From Agrococcus sp. ARC_14 (GTDB lineage: Bacteria; Actinomycetota; Actinomycetes; Actinomycetales; Microbacteriaceae), in contig NZ_JAKUDO010000001.1 of the NCBI RefSeq assembly GCF_022436485.1, forward strand, positions 868,001 through 932,000: a stretch of 64,000 nt of DNA, in the 5' to 3' direction. Position numbers and translations under genes: made by a program. The notes beneath the pieces are model-generated. The model did no database searches and was not told where the DNA came from. It worked only from the letters and a program-made list of their open reading frames with translations. Shown one piece after another: positions 26,960-35,640 of the stretch. Numbering within the stretch: position 1 is the stretch's first letter; each line of letters opens with the position of its first letter.

Positions 26960-28176
26960 GCGCCGCCCCCGGAGCCGAGTTCAGCAGGCGCCACCGCGTC
27001 TCGACGCTGATCGTGCTCGGCCTGCTCGCCGGGCTCGGGCCGTTCACCATCGACCTCTACCTGCCGGCCTTCCCCGCGTTGAAGGCCGACTTCGGAACGT
27101 CGGATGCGGCCGTGCAGCTGACGCTGTCGGCCACGACCCTGGGATTCGCGTTCGGGCAGCTCGTGGTGGGGCCGCTCTCCGACCGGATCGGCCGCCGCAG
27201 GCCGCTGCTGATCGCCACGAGCGTGCACGTGCTCGCGAGCGTCGCCGTCGCGATGGCGCCCGACATCGTGACGCTCATGCTCATGCGCGTCGTGCAGGGC
27301 TTCGGTGCCGCCGCGGGCACGGTGGTCGCGATGGCCATGGTGCGCGACCTGTTCGGCGGCAAGCAGCTGACCACGGCGCTGTCACGGCTGGCGCTCGTGA
27401 TCGGCATCGCACCGATCGCTGCGCCCGTGCTCGGCTCCTGGCTGGTCGGGTTCCTGCACTGGCGCGGCCTCTTCTGGATCCTGGCGGGCTATGCGGTGCT
27501 CGTGATCGTGCTGCAGCTGGTGTTCCTGCGCGAGACGCTGCCGCCGCACCTGCGGCACTCGTCCGGCCACTCCACGCTCGGCCAGCGCTATCGGGCGGTG
27601 CTGACCGACCGCGTCTTCATCGGCGTCGCTGTCATCGGCGCGAGCATCTTCGGCGGCATGTTCGCCTACATCTCCACGGCGTCCCTGCTGCTGCAGCAGG
27701 TCTACGGCTTCACCCCAGGCGAGTTCGGCCTGATCTTCGCGATCTGCTCGGTGGGCGTGCTCATCGGGACGCAGACCGCTGGCCGCGCGGCCAATCGCTT
27801 CGGCCCGCAGTGGGTGCTGGCGGTCTCCACCGCGCTGCTCGTGCTCTCGGCATCCGGCATCATCGTGCTCGACGCCGCCGGGCTCGGCGTCGCAGGCATG
27901 GTGCCACCGCTGGTGGTGTTCGCCTTCGCGTTCGGGCTGTCGATGCCGTGCGTGCAGACGCTGGCGCTCGCGAGCCATCCGCGCGAGGCGGGCACGGCGG
28001 CGTCCCTGCTGGGCGCGCTCAACATGTCGATCGCCGGCCTCGTCAGCCCGATCGTCGGGCTGTTCACGATCTCGAACGCGATCCCGATGGGCTCGATCAT
28101 GCTCATCTGCGGCGTGCTGGCGGCCTGCTCGCTCTGGTTCGTCGTACGACCGAGGACCGTGCCGCCGATCGAGTGA
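26956..28176 (+). CDS. MFS drug-resistance transporter (Bcr/CflA type)
   Basis: This 406-residue protein has twelve predicted helices. It carries the DHA1 signatures GPFTIDLYLPAFPAL, GPLSDRIGRRRPLL and RVVQGFGAAAGTVVAMAMVRDLF, which are typical of Bcr/CflA exporters. It likely exports drugs or small metabolites by proton antiport. The GTG start overlaps the amidohydrolase stop (GTGA), so the two form an operon. Two hairpin repeats follow directly. Confidence 0.9.
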   Translation: MSAAPGAEFSRRHRVSTLIVLGLLAGLGPFTIDLYLPAFPALKADFGTSDAAVQLTLSATTLGFAFGQLVVGPLSDRIGRRRPLLIATSVHVLASVAVAMAPDIVTLMLMRVVQGFGAAAGTVVAMAMVRDLFGGKQLTTALSRLALVIGIAPIAAPVLGSWLVGFLHWRGLFWILAGYAVLVIVLQLVFLRETLPPHLRHSSGHSTLGQRYRAVLTDRVFIGVAVIGASIFGGMFAYISTASLLLQQVYGFTPGEFGLIFAICSVGVLIGTQTAGRAANRFGPQWVLAVSTALLVLSASGIIVLDAAGLGVAGMVPPLVVFAFAFGLSMPCVQTLALASHPREAGTAASLLGALNMSIAGLVSPIVGLFTISNAIPMGSIMLICGVLAACSLWFVVRPRTVPPIE

Positions 28177-28180
28177 TGCC

Positions 28181-28310
28181 GGCGTCGCGGCAGAGGCACG
28201 AAAGGGCCTCTGCTCCAAGCCTCAGCGCGGACCGCTGCCCGAGACGGGCATCGGCACTGGCGTCGCGGCAGCGGCCCGAAAGGGCCGCTGCTCTGAGCTC
28301 CAGCGTGCAA
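28181..28310. repeat. Two tandem GAAA-loop hairpin repeats (E1, E2)
   Basis: Two direct copies start at 28181 and 28259, each with GGCGTCGCGGCAG, a 10-bp stem with GAAA loop, and a tail near GCTCCAGCG. Stem arms are 28190-28199/28204-28213 in copy 1 and 28268-28277/28282-28291 in copy 2. Pair A28194-T28209 is C28272-G28287 in copy 2, and mismatch A28198/G28205 is C28276-G28283, so the stem is kept while its sequence changes. A third copy in reverse orientation is at 45650-45697. Confidence 0.8.
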
Positions 28311-28320
28311 GGATGGCGCC

Positions 28321-30165
28321 ATGACGGACGAGCTCGCGAAGGCCCAGGCAGAACTCGAGGCGGCCAGGCAGGCGCAGCTCGAAGCGGAGGCGAGGCTGGC
28401 AGAGCTGCACGCCGGTGCGGAGCGGGCGAAGGTGGACGCCCCGCCGAGCCCCGCCGACGAGGAGACGCCTGAGCAGGCCCCGCCCGTCGCGGAGAGCTTC
28501 GAGGAGGCACCGGTCTCGGCGCCCACCCCCCTCGACCCCGAGCAGCCCGCCGAGCCGGGCGCACCGGTCGAGGAGCGCGACCTCGCCGGGCCACTCGGCG
28601 CCGACGCCGTCGCCGCCATCCGCACCGGCTACGCCTTCGACGGCACCGCCCTGGAGATGGGCGCGCTCGTCAATGGCGAGCCCGACTCCGAGACGCAGGT
28701 GCGCATCCCGCTGTCGATGGTGAACCGCCACGGCCTCATCGCGGGGGCGACCGGCACCGGCAAGACCAAGACGCTGCAGGTGCTCGCGGAGCAGCTCTCC
28801 GCTGCGGGCGTGCCGGTCTTCGCGGCCGACATCAAGGGCGACCTCTCCGGCGTCGCGACGGCAGGCGCATCCGACGACAAGCTGCTCGCGCGCACTGCAG
28901 GCATCGGCCAGCCGTGGGAGCCTCGTGCAGCGCCGGTCGAGTACTTCGCGCTCGGCGGCGTCGGCAACGGCGTCCCGATCCGAGCGACGGTGCTCGACTT
29001 CGGTCCGACGCTGCTGGCGAAGGTGCTCGGGCTCAACGACACCCAGGAGTCGAGCCTCGGCATCGTCTACGCGTACGCCGACGCCCAGCAGCTGCCGCTC
29101 GTCGACCTCAAGGACCTCCGCGAGCTGCTGCTGTGGCTCACGAGCGATGAGGGCAAGGAGGATCTGCGGCGGCTCGGCGGCATCTCGTCGCAGACCGCCG
29201 GCGTCATCCTGCGCGAGATCACGGCGTTCAGCGAGCAGGGCGCGGATGTGTTCTTCGGCGAGCCGGACATCGACACCCGTGAGTTCCTGCGCACGACGCA
29301 GGACGGGCGCGGCGTCATCAGCCTGCTCGAGGTGCCGGGCGTCGCCGACCAGCCGGCGCTCTTCTCGACCTTCCTCATGTGGCTGCTGGCCGACCTGTTC
29401 GAGGATCTGCCGGAGGTCGGCGACGTCGACAAGCCCAAGCTGGTGTTCTTCTTCGACGAGGCGCACCTGCTGTTCAAGGATGCGTCGAAGGACTTCCTCG
29501 GGGCGATCGTGCAGACCGTGCGGCTCATCCGCTCGAAGGGCGTCGGCATCTTCTTCGTGACCCAGACGCCCAAGGACGTGCCCGACGACGTGCTCGCACA
29601 GCTCGGCTCGCGCGTGCAGCACCAGCTGCGGGCGCACACCCCTGACGCCGAGAAGGCGCTGCGGGCGACGGTGCGCACCTATCCCAAGAGCGACTACGAC
29701 CTCGGAGAGGTGCTCACGAGCCTCGGCATCGGCGAGGCGATCGTGACGGTCATGAACGAGAAGGGCGCGCCGACGCCCGTCGCCTGGACGCGCCTGCGCG
29801 CGCCCCAGGGCTCGATGGATCCGACGCCGGAGGCCGAGATCCAGCGCGCCGTGCAGGCCTCTCCGCTGCTGCCGAAGTACGGGCAGGCCGTCGACCGCGA
29901 GAGCGCCTTCGAGATCCTGCAGGCGAAGCTCCAGTCGGCGCAGAAGGCCGAGCAGGACGACGCAGCGCGAACGGCAGCGGAAGAGGAGGCGAAGCGCCTC
30001 GAGCAGGAGGCCAAGCGCAACCGCGCGGGGGGCTCCGCAGGGCGCTCCGGCGGCTCCTCGAGGTCTGGCGGCGGCAACGTCGTCACCGAGTTCCTCGGCT
30101 CGCGCTCGGGCCAGGCGATGGTCCGAGACATCGTGCGCGGCATCTTCGGCAACCGACGAAGGTGA
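28321..30165 (+). CDS. HerA-like ATPase (DUF853)
   Basis: This 614-residue protein starts with a charged, Glu/Ala/Pro-rich region (1-90). A RecA-like ATPase of the DUF853/HerA group follows, with Walker A GATGTGKTKT (142-151), Walker B KLVFFFDEAHLLF and the arginine-bearing GIFFVTQTPKDVPDDVLAQL. The C-terminus has a charged helix and a Gly/Ser-rich stretch, then GSRSGQAMVRDIVRGIFG. Relatives are hexameric DNA-translocating ATPases, but the exact role of DUF853 proteins is unknown. The stop overlaps the following kinase start. Confidence 0.88.
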   Translation: MTDELAKAQAELEAARQAQLEAEARLAELHAGAERAKVDAPPSPADEETPEQAPPVAESFEEAPVSAPTPLDPEQPAEPGAPVEERDLAGPLGADAVAAIRTGYAFDGTALEMGALVNGEPDSETQVRIPLSMVNRHGLIAGATGTGKTKTLQVLAEQLSAAGVPVFAADIKGDLSGVATAGASDDKLLARTAGIGQPWEPRAAPVEYFALGGVGNGVPIRATVLDFGPTLLAKVLGLNDTQESSLGIVYAYADAQQLPLVDLKDLRELLLWLTSDEGKEDLRRLGGISSQTAGVILREITAFSEQGADVFFGEPDIDTREFLRTTQDGRGVISLLEVPGVADQPALFSTFLMWLLADLFEDLPEVGDVDKPKLVFFFDEAHLLFKDASKDFLGAIVQTVRLIRSKGVGIFFVTQTPKDVPDDVLAQLGSRVQHQLRAHTPDAEKALRATVRTYPKSDYDLGEVLTSLGIGEAIVTVMNEKGAPTPVAWTRLRAPQGSMDPTPEAEIQRAVQASPLLPKYGQAVDRESAFEILQAKLQSAQKAEQDDAARTAAEEEAKRLEQEAKRNRAGGSAGRSGGSSRSGGGNVVTEFLGSRSGQAMVRDIVRGIFGNRRR

Positions 30166-31805
30166 CCCGCCCCCGGCAGCTCGACGGCGACATCCGTCCG
30201 CGGGTGATTGGCGCGTTGAGGCTGGGATGGGTGCAGGCGATCCTGGCGATCATGGTCGCCATGGTGCTCGTCGTGCTCACGCTCGTCGATGCCGACAGCT
30301 GGCACGCGCCCTGGCTGTGGATCGCGACGGTCGGCATGGGGCTCGCCACCGTCCTCGCGCTCGCGACGCGCAAGGCAGTCGGCCCGACGCTGCGGTTCAT
30401 CGTGCCGACCCTCGACCTGATCGCGCTCGCTGCCCTCATCGCCGATCCGCAGGCCCCGCGCATCGTGGCGATCCTGGCGGTCATGCCGGCCTTCTGGCTG
30501 GGAGTCACCGCCCGCACGCGCGGCATCGCGCTGGTGGGTGCGGCCAGCGCCGTGCTGCTCGCGGTGATGGCGATGCGCATCGCCGACTCGAGCGGCGTGA
30601 CGCTCACGGCCAACGCCGTCGGCGTGGTGCTCGTGCCGATCGCGCTGGTCGCCACGGCATGGTTCGCCTCCAACTACACGCGCACGATCGAGCGGCAGCA
30701 GCTCGCCATCCTGCATCGCGAGCGCGAGAAGCTCGCCATCGCCAAGCAGAGCCAGGCAGACGCCAATCTGCTCGACGCGATCTTCGAGACCGCCCGCGTC
30801 GGGCTCGCACTGCTCGATCCCGAGGGTCGGGTGGTGCGAGTGAACTCGACGCTCGCCGACCATCCGGGTCTCGCGGGCACGACGGTGGCCGAGGCGCTCG
30901 GAGATCTGCGTTTCCTCGAGCTGGAGTCGCGGCGCCCCATCCCAGAGGCGGAGACGCCGTTCGTGCGAGCCGCCAGCGGAGAGGCCTTCGACAACGTCAT
31001 CTGCTGGATCCATCGACCAGGGCTCGAGCCGGTCGCCGCCACCATCTCGTCTCGGCCGCTGCTGCTCGACGGCGACTTCCGCGGCTCCATCACCTCGGTC
31101 GACGACGTCACGAACTACATGCGGATGGTGGAGGATCGCGATGACTTCGTCGCGCTCGTCTCCCACGAGCTGCGCACGCCATTGACGTCGATCACCGGCT
31201 TCCTCGAGCTCGCGCTGGACGAGGAGGTGCCGGCGTCGCTGCGCGGCTGGCTGCAGATCGTGCAGCGCAACGCCGACCGGCTGCGCGCGCTGGTCGAGGA
31301 TCTGCTCATCGTGGGCGAGATGAGCAGGGGCGATGTGCACCTCGCGACACGCAGGCTCGACCTGCGCGCGCTCGCCGTCGAGGCCGTCGCCACGCTCGAG
31401 CATCGCGCCGATCGGCGCGGGGTCGCGCTCACGCTCGCCGATGGGCCGGCGATCGAGGTCGACGCCGACGAGCGCCGCATCACGCAGGTGATCGAGAACC
31501 TGATCTCCAACGGCATCAAGTACACACGCGACGCCGGCAGCGTCCACGTGCGCGTCGAGGTCGACGGTGCGGATGCGCGGCTGGTCGTGGTGGACGACGG
31601 CGCCGGCGTGATGCCCACCGAGGCCGCGCGCGTCTTCGAGCGCTTCTACCGCTCGTCGAGCGCTCGCGCATCCGGGGTCCAGGGGGCGGGCCTCGGCCTG
31701 TGGATCTGCCGCATGATCATCGATCAGCATGGCGGCTCGATCGACTTCGCGAGCGAGGTCGGCCGCGGCTCGACCGCGACGTTCAGCCTTCCCCTGGCGG
31801 TCTGA
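30162..31805 (+). CDS. Membrane histidine kinase with PAS-like domain
   Basis: This 547-residue kinase has five or six N-terminal membrane helices (about 22-170), a coiled linker and a PAS-like region (about 203-320). The HisKA box has H335 (LVSHELRTPLTSITGF), and the ATPase domain has NLISNGIKYT, DDGAGV and GAGLGLWICR. It starts with GTG overlapping the HerA-like gene. No response regulator follows on the same strand. The convergent single-domain regulator at 31839-32216, 33 bp away, is the probable partner. Confidence 0.9.
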   Translation: MTRPRQLDGDIRPRVIGALRLGWVQAILAIMVAMVLVVLTLVDADSWHAPWLWIATVGMGLATVLALATRKAVGPTLRFIVPTLDLIALAALIADPQAPRIVAILAVMPAFWLGVTARTRGIALVGAASAVLLAVMAMRIADSSGVTLTANAVGVVLVPIALVATAWFASNYTRTIERQQLAILHREREKLAIAKQSQADANLLDAIFETARVGLALLDPEGRVVRVNSTLADHPGLAGTTVAEALGDLRFLELESRRPIPEAETPFVRAASGEAFDNVICWIHRPGLEPVAATISSRPLLLDGDFRGSITSVDDVTNYMRMVEDRDDFVALVSHELRTPLTSITGFLELALDEEVPASLRGWLQIVQRNADRLRALVEDLLIVGEMSRGDVHLATRRLDLRALAVEAVATLEHRADRRGVALTLADGPAIEVDADERRITQVIENLISNGIKYTRDAGSVHVRVEVDGADARLVVVDDGAGVMPTEAARVFERFYRSSSARASGVQGAGLGLWICRMIIDQHGGSIDFASEVGRGSTATFSLPLAV

Positions 31806-31838
31806 CGCCGTCGCCCTTGGCCGCCCCTCGCGACCTGT

Positions 31839-32216
31839 TCAGCCGATCGCTGCGGCGACGCGGGCCAGCAGCGCCCTGGGGCTGAACGGCTTCGTGATGT
31901 AGTCGTCGGCACCGGCGGCGATGCCGGCCTCGATGTCCCTCTCCTGGCCGCGCGCGGTGAGCAGGATGATCGGGGTCGTGTCGCCACGCGCTCGCAGGAT
32001 GCGCAGCACCTCGATGCCGGTCATGCCCGGCATCATGACGTCGAGGACGAGCACCGACCAATCGCCCTCGAGCGCCGCCTCGAGCGCCTGCTCGCCGTTC
32101 TCGCGAGTGGCGACGACATGCCCGGCGGAGGCGAGCTTGATCGACACGAGATCGCGGATGTCGCGGTCGTCGTCGACGACGAGGATGCGAGCGCTCACGG
32201 GACTGCTTCCGCGCAT
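31839..32216 (-). CDS. Single-domain response regulator
   Basis: This 125-residue protein is a lone receiver domain. It has the acidic pocket VVDDD (13-17), phospho-acceptor D59 (LVLDVMMPG), the Thr in LLTARG and Lys in YITKPFSP. There is no output domain, so signalling must pass through another protein or a phosphorelay. ATG at 32216 is preferred because AGGAG precedes it. A GTG at 32198 would begin at VSARILVVDDD. It is convergent with the histidine kinase gene. Confidence 0.85.
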   Translation of the reverse strand: MRGSSPVSARILVVDDDRDIRDLVSIKLASAGHVVATRENGEQALEAALEGDWSVLVLDVMMPGMTGIEVLRILRARGDTTPIILLTARGQERDIEAGIAAGADDYITKPFSPRALLARVAAAIG

Positions 32217-32275
32217 CCGTGCTCCTCGTGACGAAGCTGCATGGTGGTGGCGCTCGTCGCGGAGCGACGGACTGC

Positions 32276-32363
32276 TGGCGGAGGATAGGGGATTCGAACC
32301 CCTGAGGGCTTGCACCCAACACGCTTTCCAAGCGTGCGCCATAGGCCACTAGGCGAATCCTCC
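32276..32363 (-). tRNA. tRNA-Ser (anticodon GGA)
   Basis: On the minus strand the acceptor GGAGGAT (5' end at 32363) pairs with ATCCTCC, followed by discriminator G and an encoded CCA (32278-32276). The anticodon loop TTGGAAA gives GGA, reading UCC. A long variable arm (GGGTGCAAGCCC) and GGTTCGAATCC T-arm confirm a class II serine tRNA. Confidence 0.97.
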
Positions 32364-32410
32364 GTGCCGACCTCGAAAGGTCAACCCTGCGATTCTAGCC
32401 CGAGAAGAAA

Positions 32411-32438
32411 GGGGACGGAGACCGCAGCCTCCGCCCCC
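32411..32438 (-). terminator. Terminator after the subtilase gene
   Basis: GGGG-A-CGGAG (32411-32420) pairs with CTCCG-C-CCCC (32429-32438). Read on the minus strand it is followed by TTTCTTCT. It lies 19 bases past the protease stop. Confidence 0.7.
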
Positions 32439-32456
32439 TTGTCTCTCGTGCCTGCG

Positions 32457-35400
32457 CTACGGCAGCTGGCCGCGGCCCGTCGAGGGTCCGGGGGCCGACT
32501 CCGCGTAGACGTAGGTGCGGTCCGTCGAGCCCGCGAGCTCGTACAGGACGACGCCCAGGTACTGCTCGTTGGCGCCGAGGCCGTTCCACGTGACCTCGAG
32601 CTCGAACGCGTCGCCGGTCGACACCTGCTGGCTGGAGGGGCTCACCGTGAGCTTGCCCTTCCCGCCGTTGGGCGAGACCGCTGCGTGCTCGAGGATGAAC
32701 GGCGTCTCGGCGCCGCCCGCCGCCGAGTACACGTGCACGAGCGCCAGGTAGTCACCCGCCTGCGGGTTCTCGAGCAGCACCGCCTCATCGGCCGATGCCG
32801 TGCCTCCGACCCATTCCTCGACAGCCTGCCCCTGCTCGTTCAGGCGGTAGATGTAGAGGTCGAGGTCGGCGACCGTCTCGTCTCCGTTGAGCACGAAGTC
32901 GTGCGCGAGCTCGCCGTCGCGGATCGTCACCGGATAGACGAACTGCTCGCCAGCGACACCGCTCTCGTTCGCGATGCCCTGGTAGGGCGCGAACCCGGCC
33001 GTGGTGGCCGTGAGCTCGCCATCGGTGCCAGCGAGGCCGTCGATCGCGATCGTGTCACGCCGGCCCTCACCCTCGACCCACTCGGGGGCGACGATCGCGA
33101 GCGGACGCACCGCCACCGGCGAACGGACCGCGTTGGTCTCGTTCGACCAGGTCAGGAAGCCCGACGTCCACTGCTCCGGCGCTGCCGATGTGGTCGTGAA
33201 GGTGACCTCGTAGGACAGCTCCTGCCCGACCTCGGTGAAGTCGAGCACCTGCGGCGAGACCTCGACGTCGACGCCGGCGACACCCTCGACCGACACCTCG
33301 TAGCTGCCGGGCTCGAGCGCGGTCAGCGTGCGGGTGACGGTCTGCGTGCCCGCGAGCGAGCCGATGCCGATGGACGGGATGTTGAGGTCGCTCGGGTCGA
33401 TCGCCTCGCCCACCCATGCGTCGGGCAGGCCGTAGCCCAGCCCGCGCAGGTAGCCGTACCAGTCTTCGGTGCCGTTCTGGTAGATCAGGCCCGGGTTCAG
33501 GAACGAGGGCGAGTCGACCATGCCGGCGCCCTGCGAGAACGGATCCGTCTCACGGGTGCCGTCGGCGAGGAAGGTGTCCTCCGCGCTCGTCATGAGCGCG
33601 CTCTTCACCTCTGCGGGCGTCGCGAGCGGATGCTCGGACAGGTAGACCGCTGCCAGACCCGCGATATGCGGGGCTGCCATCGACGTGCCGGAGAGGAACG
33701 CGTAGCGGTCCTCGCCCCCGGGTGCCTGGTAGGAGGCGGCGATGATGCCGACACCGGGTGCGGCGACGTCGGGCTTGATCACGTCGGAGCCATCGGCGAG
33801 CGCCGGCCCCCGCGAGGAGAAGCCCGCCACGACCGGAGCGACGGTGTCGACTCCCGAGGTGTTGCCGGGGCTCAGCGTGACCGTCTCGCGCGCAGCCGCG
33901 GCGGCGGAGACCGCCTCGTAGTGCACCGCGTCGACATGCACCGTCGGGATCGCGTGGTCGTCGAGGTCGACCGAGCCCGGCGTCGGGTTGGCGACGATGG
34001 CGCCGATGGCACCGGCAGCTGCCGCCACCTCCGACTTCTCGACCCGGGCGTTGCCGCCGCGGTCGCAGAGCACGATCATGCCGGCAGCGGCTGCCGGGTC
34101 GATGGAGCCGGGCATGCAGAGCGCCGCGTTGGTGACGCCCTCCGCGCTCGTGTCGGTCGGGATGTCACCCGCGTAGACGAGCGTGCCGGTGACCTCGCCG
34201 TCGAACGGCACCGTGATGGAGCCGCCCGCGACCGCGGAGCCGTCGGCGAACGTGACGGTCGCCTCGTAGTTCGGGACGGTTGCCGCGGCGACGGTCGTGT
34301 ACCACGGCGCTGCATGGTCCAGCGTCGAGGCGCCCGGGCCCGCGTTGCCTGCGGAGGCCGACACGAAGACACCGGCAGCAGCTGCGCCGAGGAACGAGAC
34401 GTCGGTCGCGGTGGCCACCGAGGTCGCCGCGCCGCCGCCGATCGAGTAGTTGATCACGTCGACGCCGTCGATGACGGCCTGGTCGATGGCCTGCACCAGG
34501 TCGGTCGAGGCGCAGCCGTCATCCTCGTCGTCGGCCGGGTCGGGGCCGGACCAGCACGCCTTGTACACGGAGATGCGCGCCTCGGGCGCGACGCCCGACA
34601 TGGTGCCGAGGTCGGCACCGCCGACGGAGTGGATCGCGACATCCGCGTTGCCCGCTGCCGTCGAGGCGGTGTGCGAGCCGTGGCCGTCGCCGTCGCGCGG
34701 CGAGGCGTACTCGCCGGGCACCTGGGTCTCCGTGCCGATGCTGCCTGCGCCGAAGCCGTCGAGGTAGTAGCGCGCGCCCACGATCTTCGTGGAGCAGTCG
34801 TCGGCCGTGAAGCCCGCGCCGGTCTCGCAGAGGCCGGTGAACGTCTGGCCGTCCGACTTCAGGTAGGTGATGACGTCGCCGTCGAGGTAGGGCTCGTCGC
34901 CGGCGACAGTGCCGAGCGCCTCGCCCTCGAAGAAGGGGTTCTCGGGCGCGATGCCCGTGTCGATGACACCCACGACCACGCCAGCGCCGGCGTCAGCCAT
35001 GCCGCCGACCTGGTTCCAGAGCTCGCCGAGCTCGAGATAGTCGTTCGCGGGGGAGCTCTGCAGCTGCAGGATCTCGTTCGCCTCGACCGAGCGGACGCCC
35101 GCCGTGCGCGAGAGGTCCTCCGCCTGCTCAGCGGTGAGGTCGGCGACGAAGCCGTTCAACGATGCGGTCAGATCCGCGTCGATCGTCGCACCCACCGACG
35201 ACGCCACGTCTTCGTGACGGTCGTTGAGGTGCGCCGTGTAGGCGCGAGCCGCATGGGAGGTGGTGTCGAGGTCGCTGCCGCGCTGCGGTGCAGTCGCGGC
35301 GAGACCGGAGGTGCCGCCCTCATAGGTGGCGAGGGCATCCTCTGCGAGGACGACGATGTAGCGCCCGTCCTCGAATCCGAGCGTGGAAGCAGGCGCTGCT

Positions 35401-35513
35401 GCCGCATTCGCCGTCGTCGCGCTCAGGACTGCAACGCTCGCGCCGAGCGCGACCGCCGTCCCGATCGCGACCGCGCGCCGCAGCGCTGTCCGCGCTGAGT
35501 TGGGTGAAGTCAC
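32457..35513 (-). CDS. Secreted subtilisin-like serine protease (S8)
   Basis: This 1018-residue protein has a signal peptide (cleavage near residue 38 after TTANA). An inhibitor-type propeptide follows (about 50-150), then a subtilase domain with D185 (GVIDTGIAP), H278 (GDGHGSHT), oxyanion N390 and S611 (SGTSMAAPH). A PA domain is inserted at about 430-550. The C-terminal 350 residues look like beta-sandwich modules. It should be exported and autoprocessed, degrading extracellular protein. The GTG at 35513 is chosen because AAGGGA precedes it and the signal peptide follows. It is divergent from pta. Confidence 0.92.
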   Translation of the reverse strand: MTSPNSARTALRRAVAIGTAVALGASVAVLSATTANAAAAPASTLGFEDGRYIVVLAEDALATYEGGTSGLAATAPQRGSDLDTTSHAARAYTAHLNDRHEDVASSVGATIDADLTASLNGFVADLTAEQAEDLSRTAGVRSVEANEILQLQSSPANDYLELGELWNQVGGMADAGAGVVVGVIDTGIAPENPFFEGEALGTVAGDEPYLDGDVITYLKSDGQTFTGLCETGAGFTADDCSTKIVGARYYLDGFGAGSIGTETQVPGEYASPRDGDGHGSHTASTAAGNADVAIHSVGGADLGTMSGVAPEARISVYKACWSGPDPADDEDDGCASTDLVQAIDQAVIDGVDVINYSIGGGAATSVATATDVSFLGAAAAGVFVSASAGNAGPGASTLDHAAPWYTTVAAATVPNYEATVTFADGSAVAGGSITVPFDGEVTGTLVYAGDIPTDTSAEGVTNAALCMPGSIDPAAAAGMIVLCDRGGNARVEKSEVAAAAGAIGAIVANPTPGSVDLDDHAIPTVHVDAVHYEAVSAAAAARETVTLSPGNTSGVDTVAPVVAGFSSRGPALADGSDVIKPDVAAPGVGIIAASYQAPGGEDRYAFLSGTSMAAPHIAGLAAVYLSEHPLATPAEVKSALMTSAEDTFLADGTRETDPFSQGAGMVDSPSFLNPGLIYQNGTEDWYGYLRGLGYGLPDAWVGEAIDPSDLNIPSIGIGSLAGTQTVTRTLTALEPGSYEVSVEGVAGVDVEVSPQVLDFTEVGQELSYEVTFTTTSAAPEQWTSGFLTWSNETNAVRSPVAVRPLAIVAPEWVEGEGRRDTIAIDGLAGTDGELTATTAGFAPYQGIANESGVAGEQFVYPVTIRDGELAHDFVLNGDETVADLDLYIYRLNEQGQAVEEWVGGTASADEAVLLENPQAGDYLALVHVYSAAGGAETPFILEHAAVSPNGGKGKLTVSPSSQQVSTGDAFELEVTWNGLGANEQYLGVVLYELAGSTDRTYVYAESAPGPSTGRGQLP

Positions 35514-35599
35514 GGTGATCCCTTCAATGACGTGCCGTCGTCGGCACTGCGACCCATACTGAACCTGTGCCAAAGATATGCTCAGGCTAGGAGCGAACC

Positions 35600-35615
35600 G
35601 TTACCGTTTCGTAAC
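35600..35615. promoter_or_regulatory. Dyad GTTAC-N6-GTAAC between protease and pta
   Basis: GTTAC (35600-35604) and GTAAC (35611-35615) form an inverted repeat with six bases between. It sits in the 127-bp divergent promoter region. The layout resembles actinobacterial GlnR boxes (GTNAC-N6-GAAAC), but this assignment is inference. Confidence 0.45.
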
Positions 35616-35628
35616 CTTCCAGGCGCAC

Positions 35629-35634
35629 TAGCCT
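35629..35634 (+). promoter_or_regulatory. Leaderless -10 box of pta
   Basis: TAGCCT ends six bases before the GTG at 35641, with no ribosome-binding site. Confidence 0.6.
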
Positions 35635-35640
35635 GGGTGC

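Noticed and set aside
32310..35498. A very long open frame antisense to the subtilase gene
   Set aside because: It mirrors the GC-rich codon pattern of the real gene. The minus strand has the signal peptide, catalytic triad and ribosome-binding site, while the antisense product is low-complexity Arg/Val/Asp-rich.
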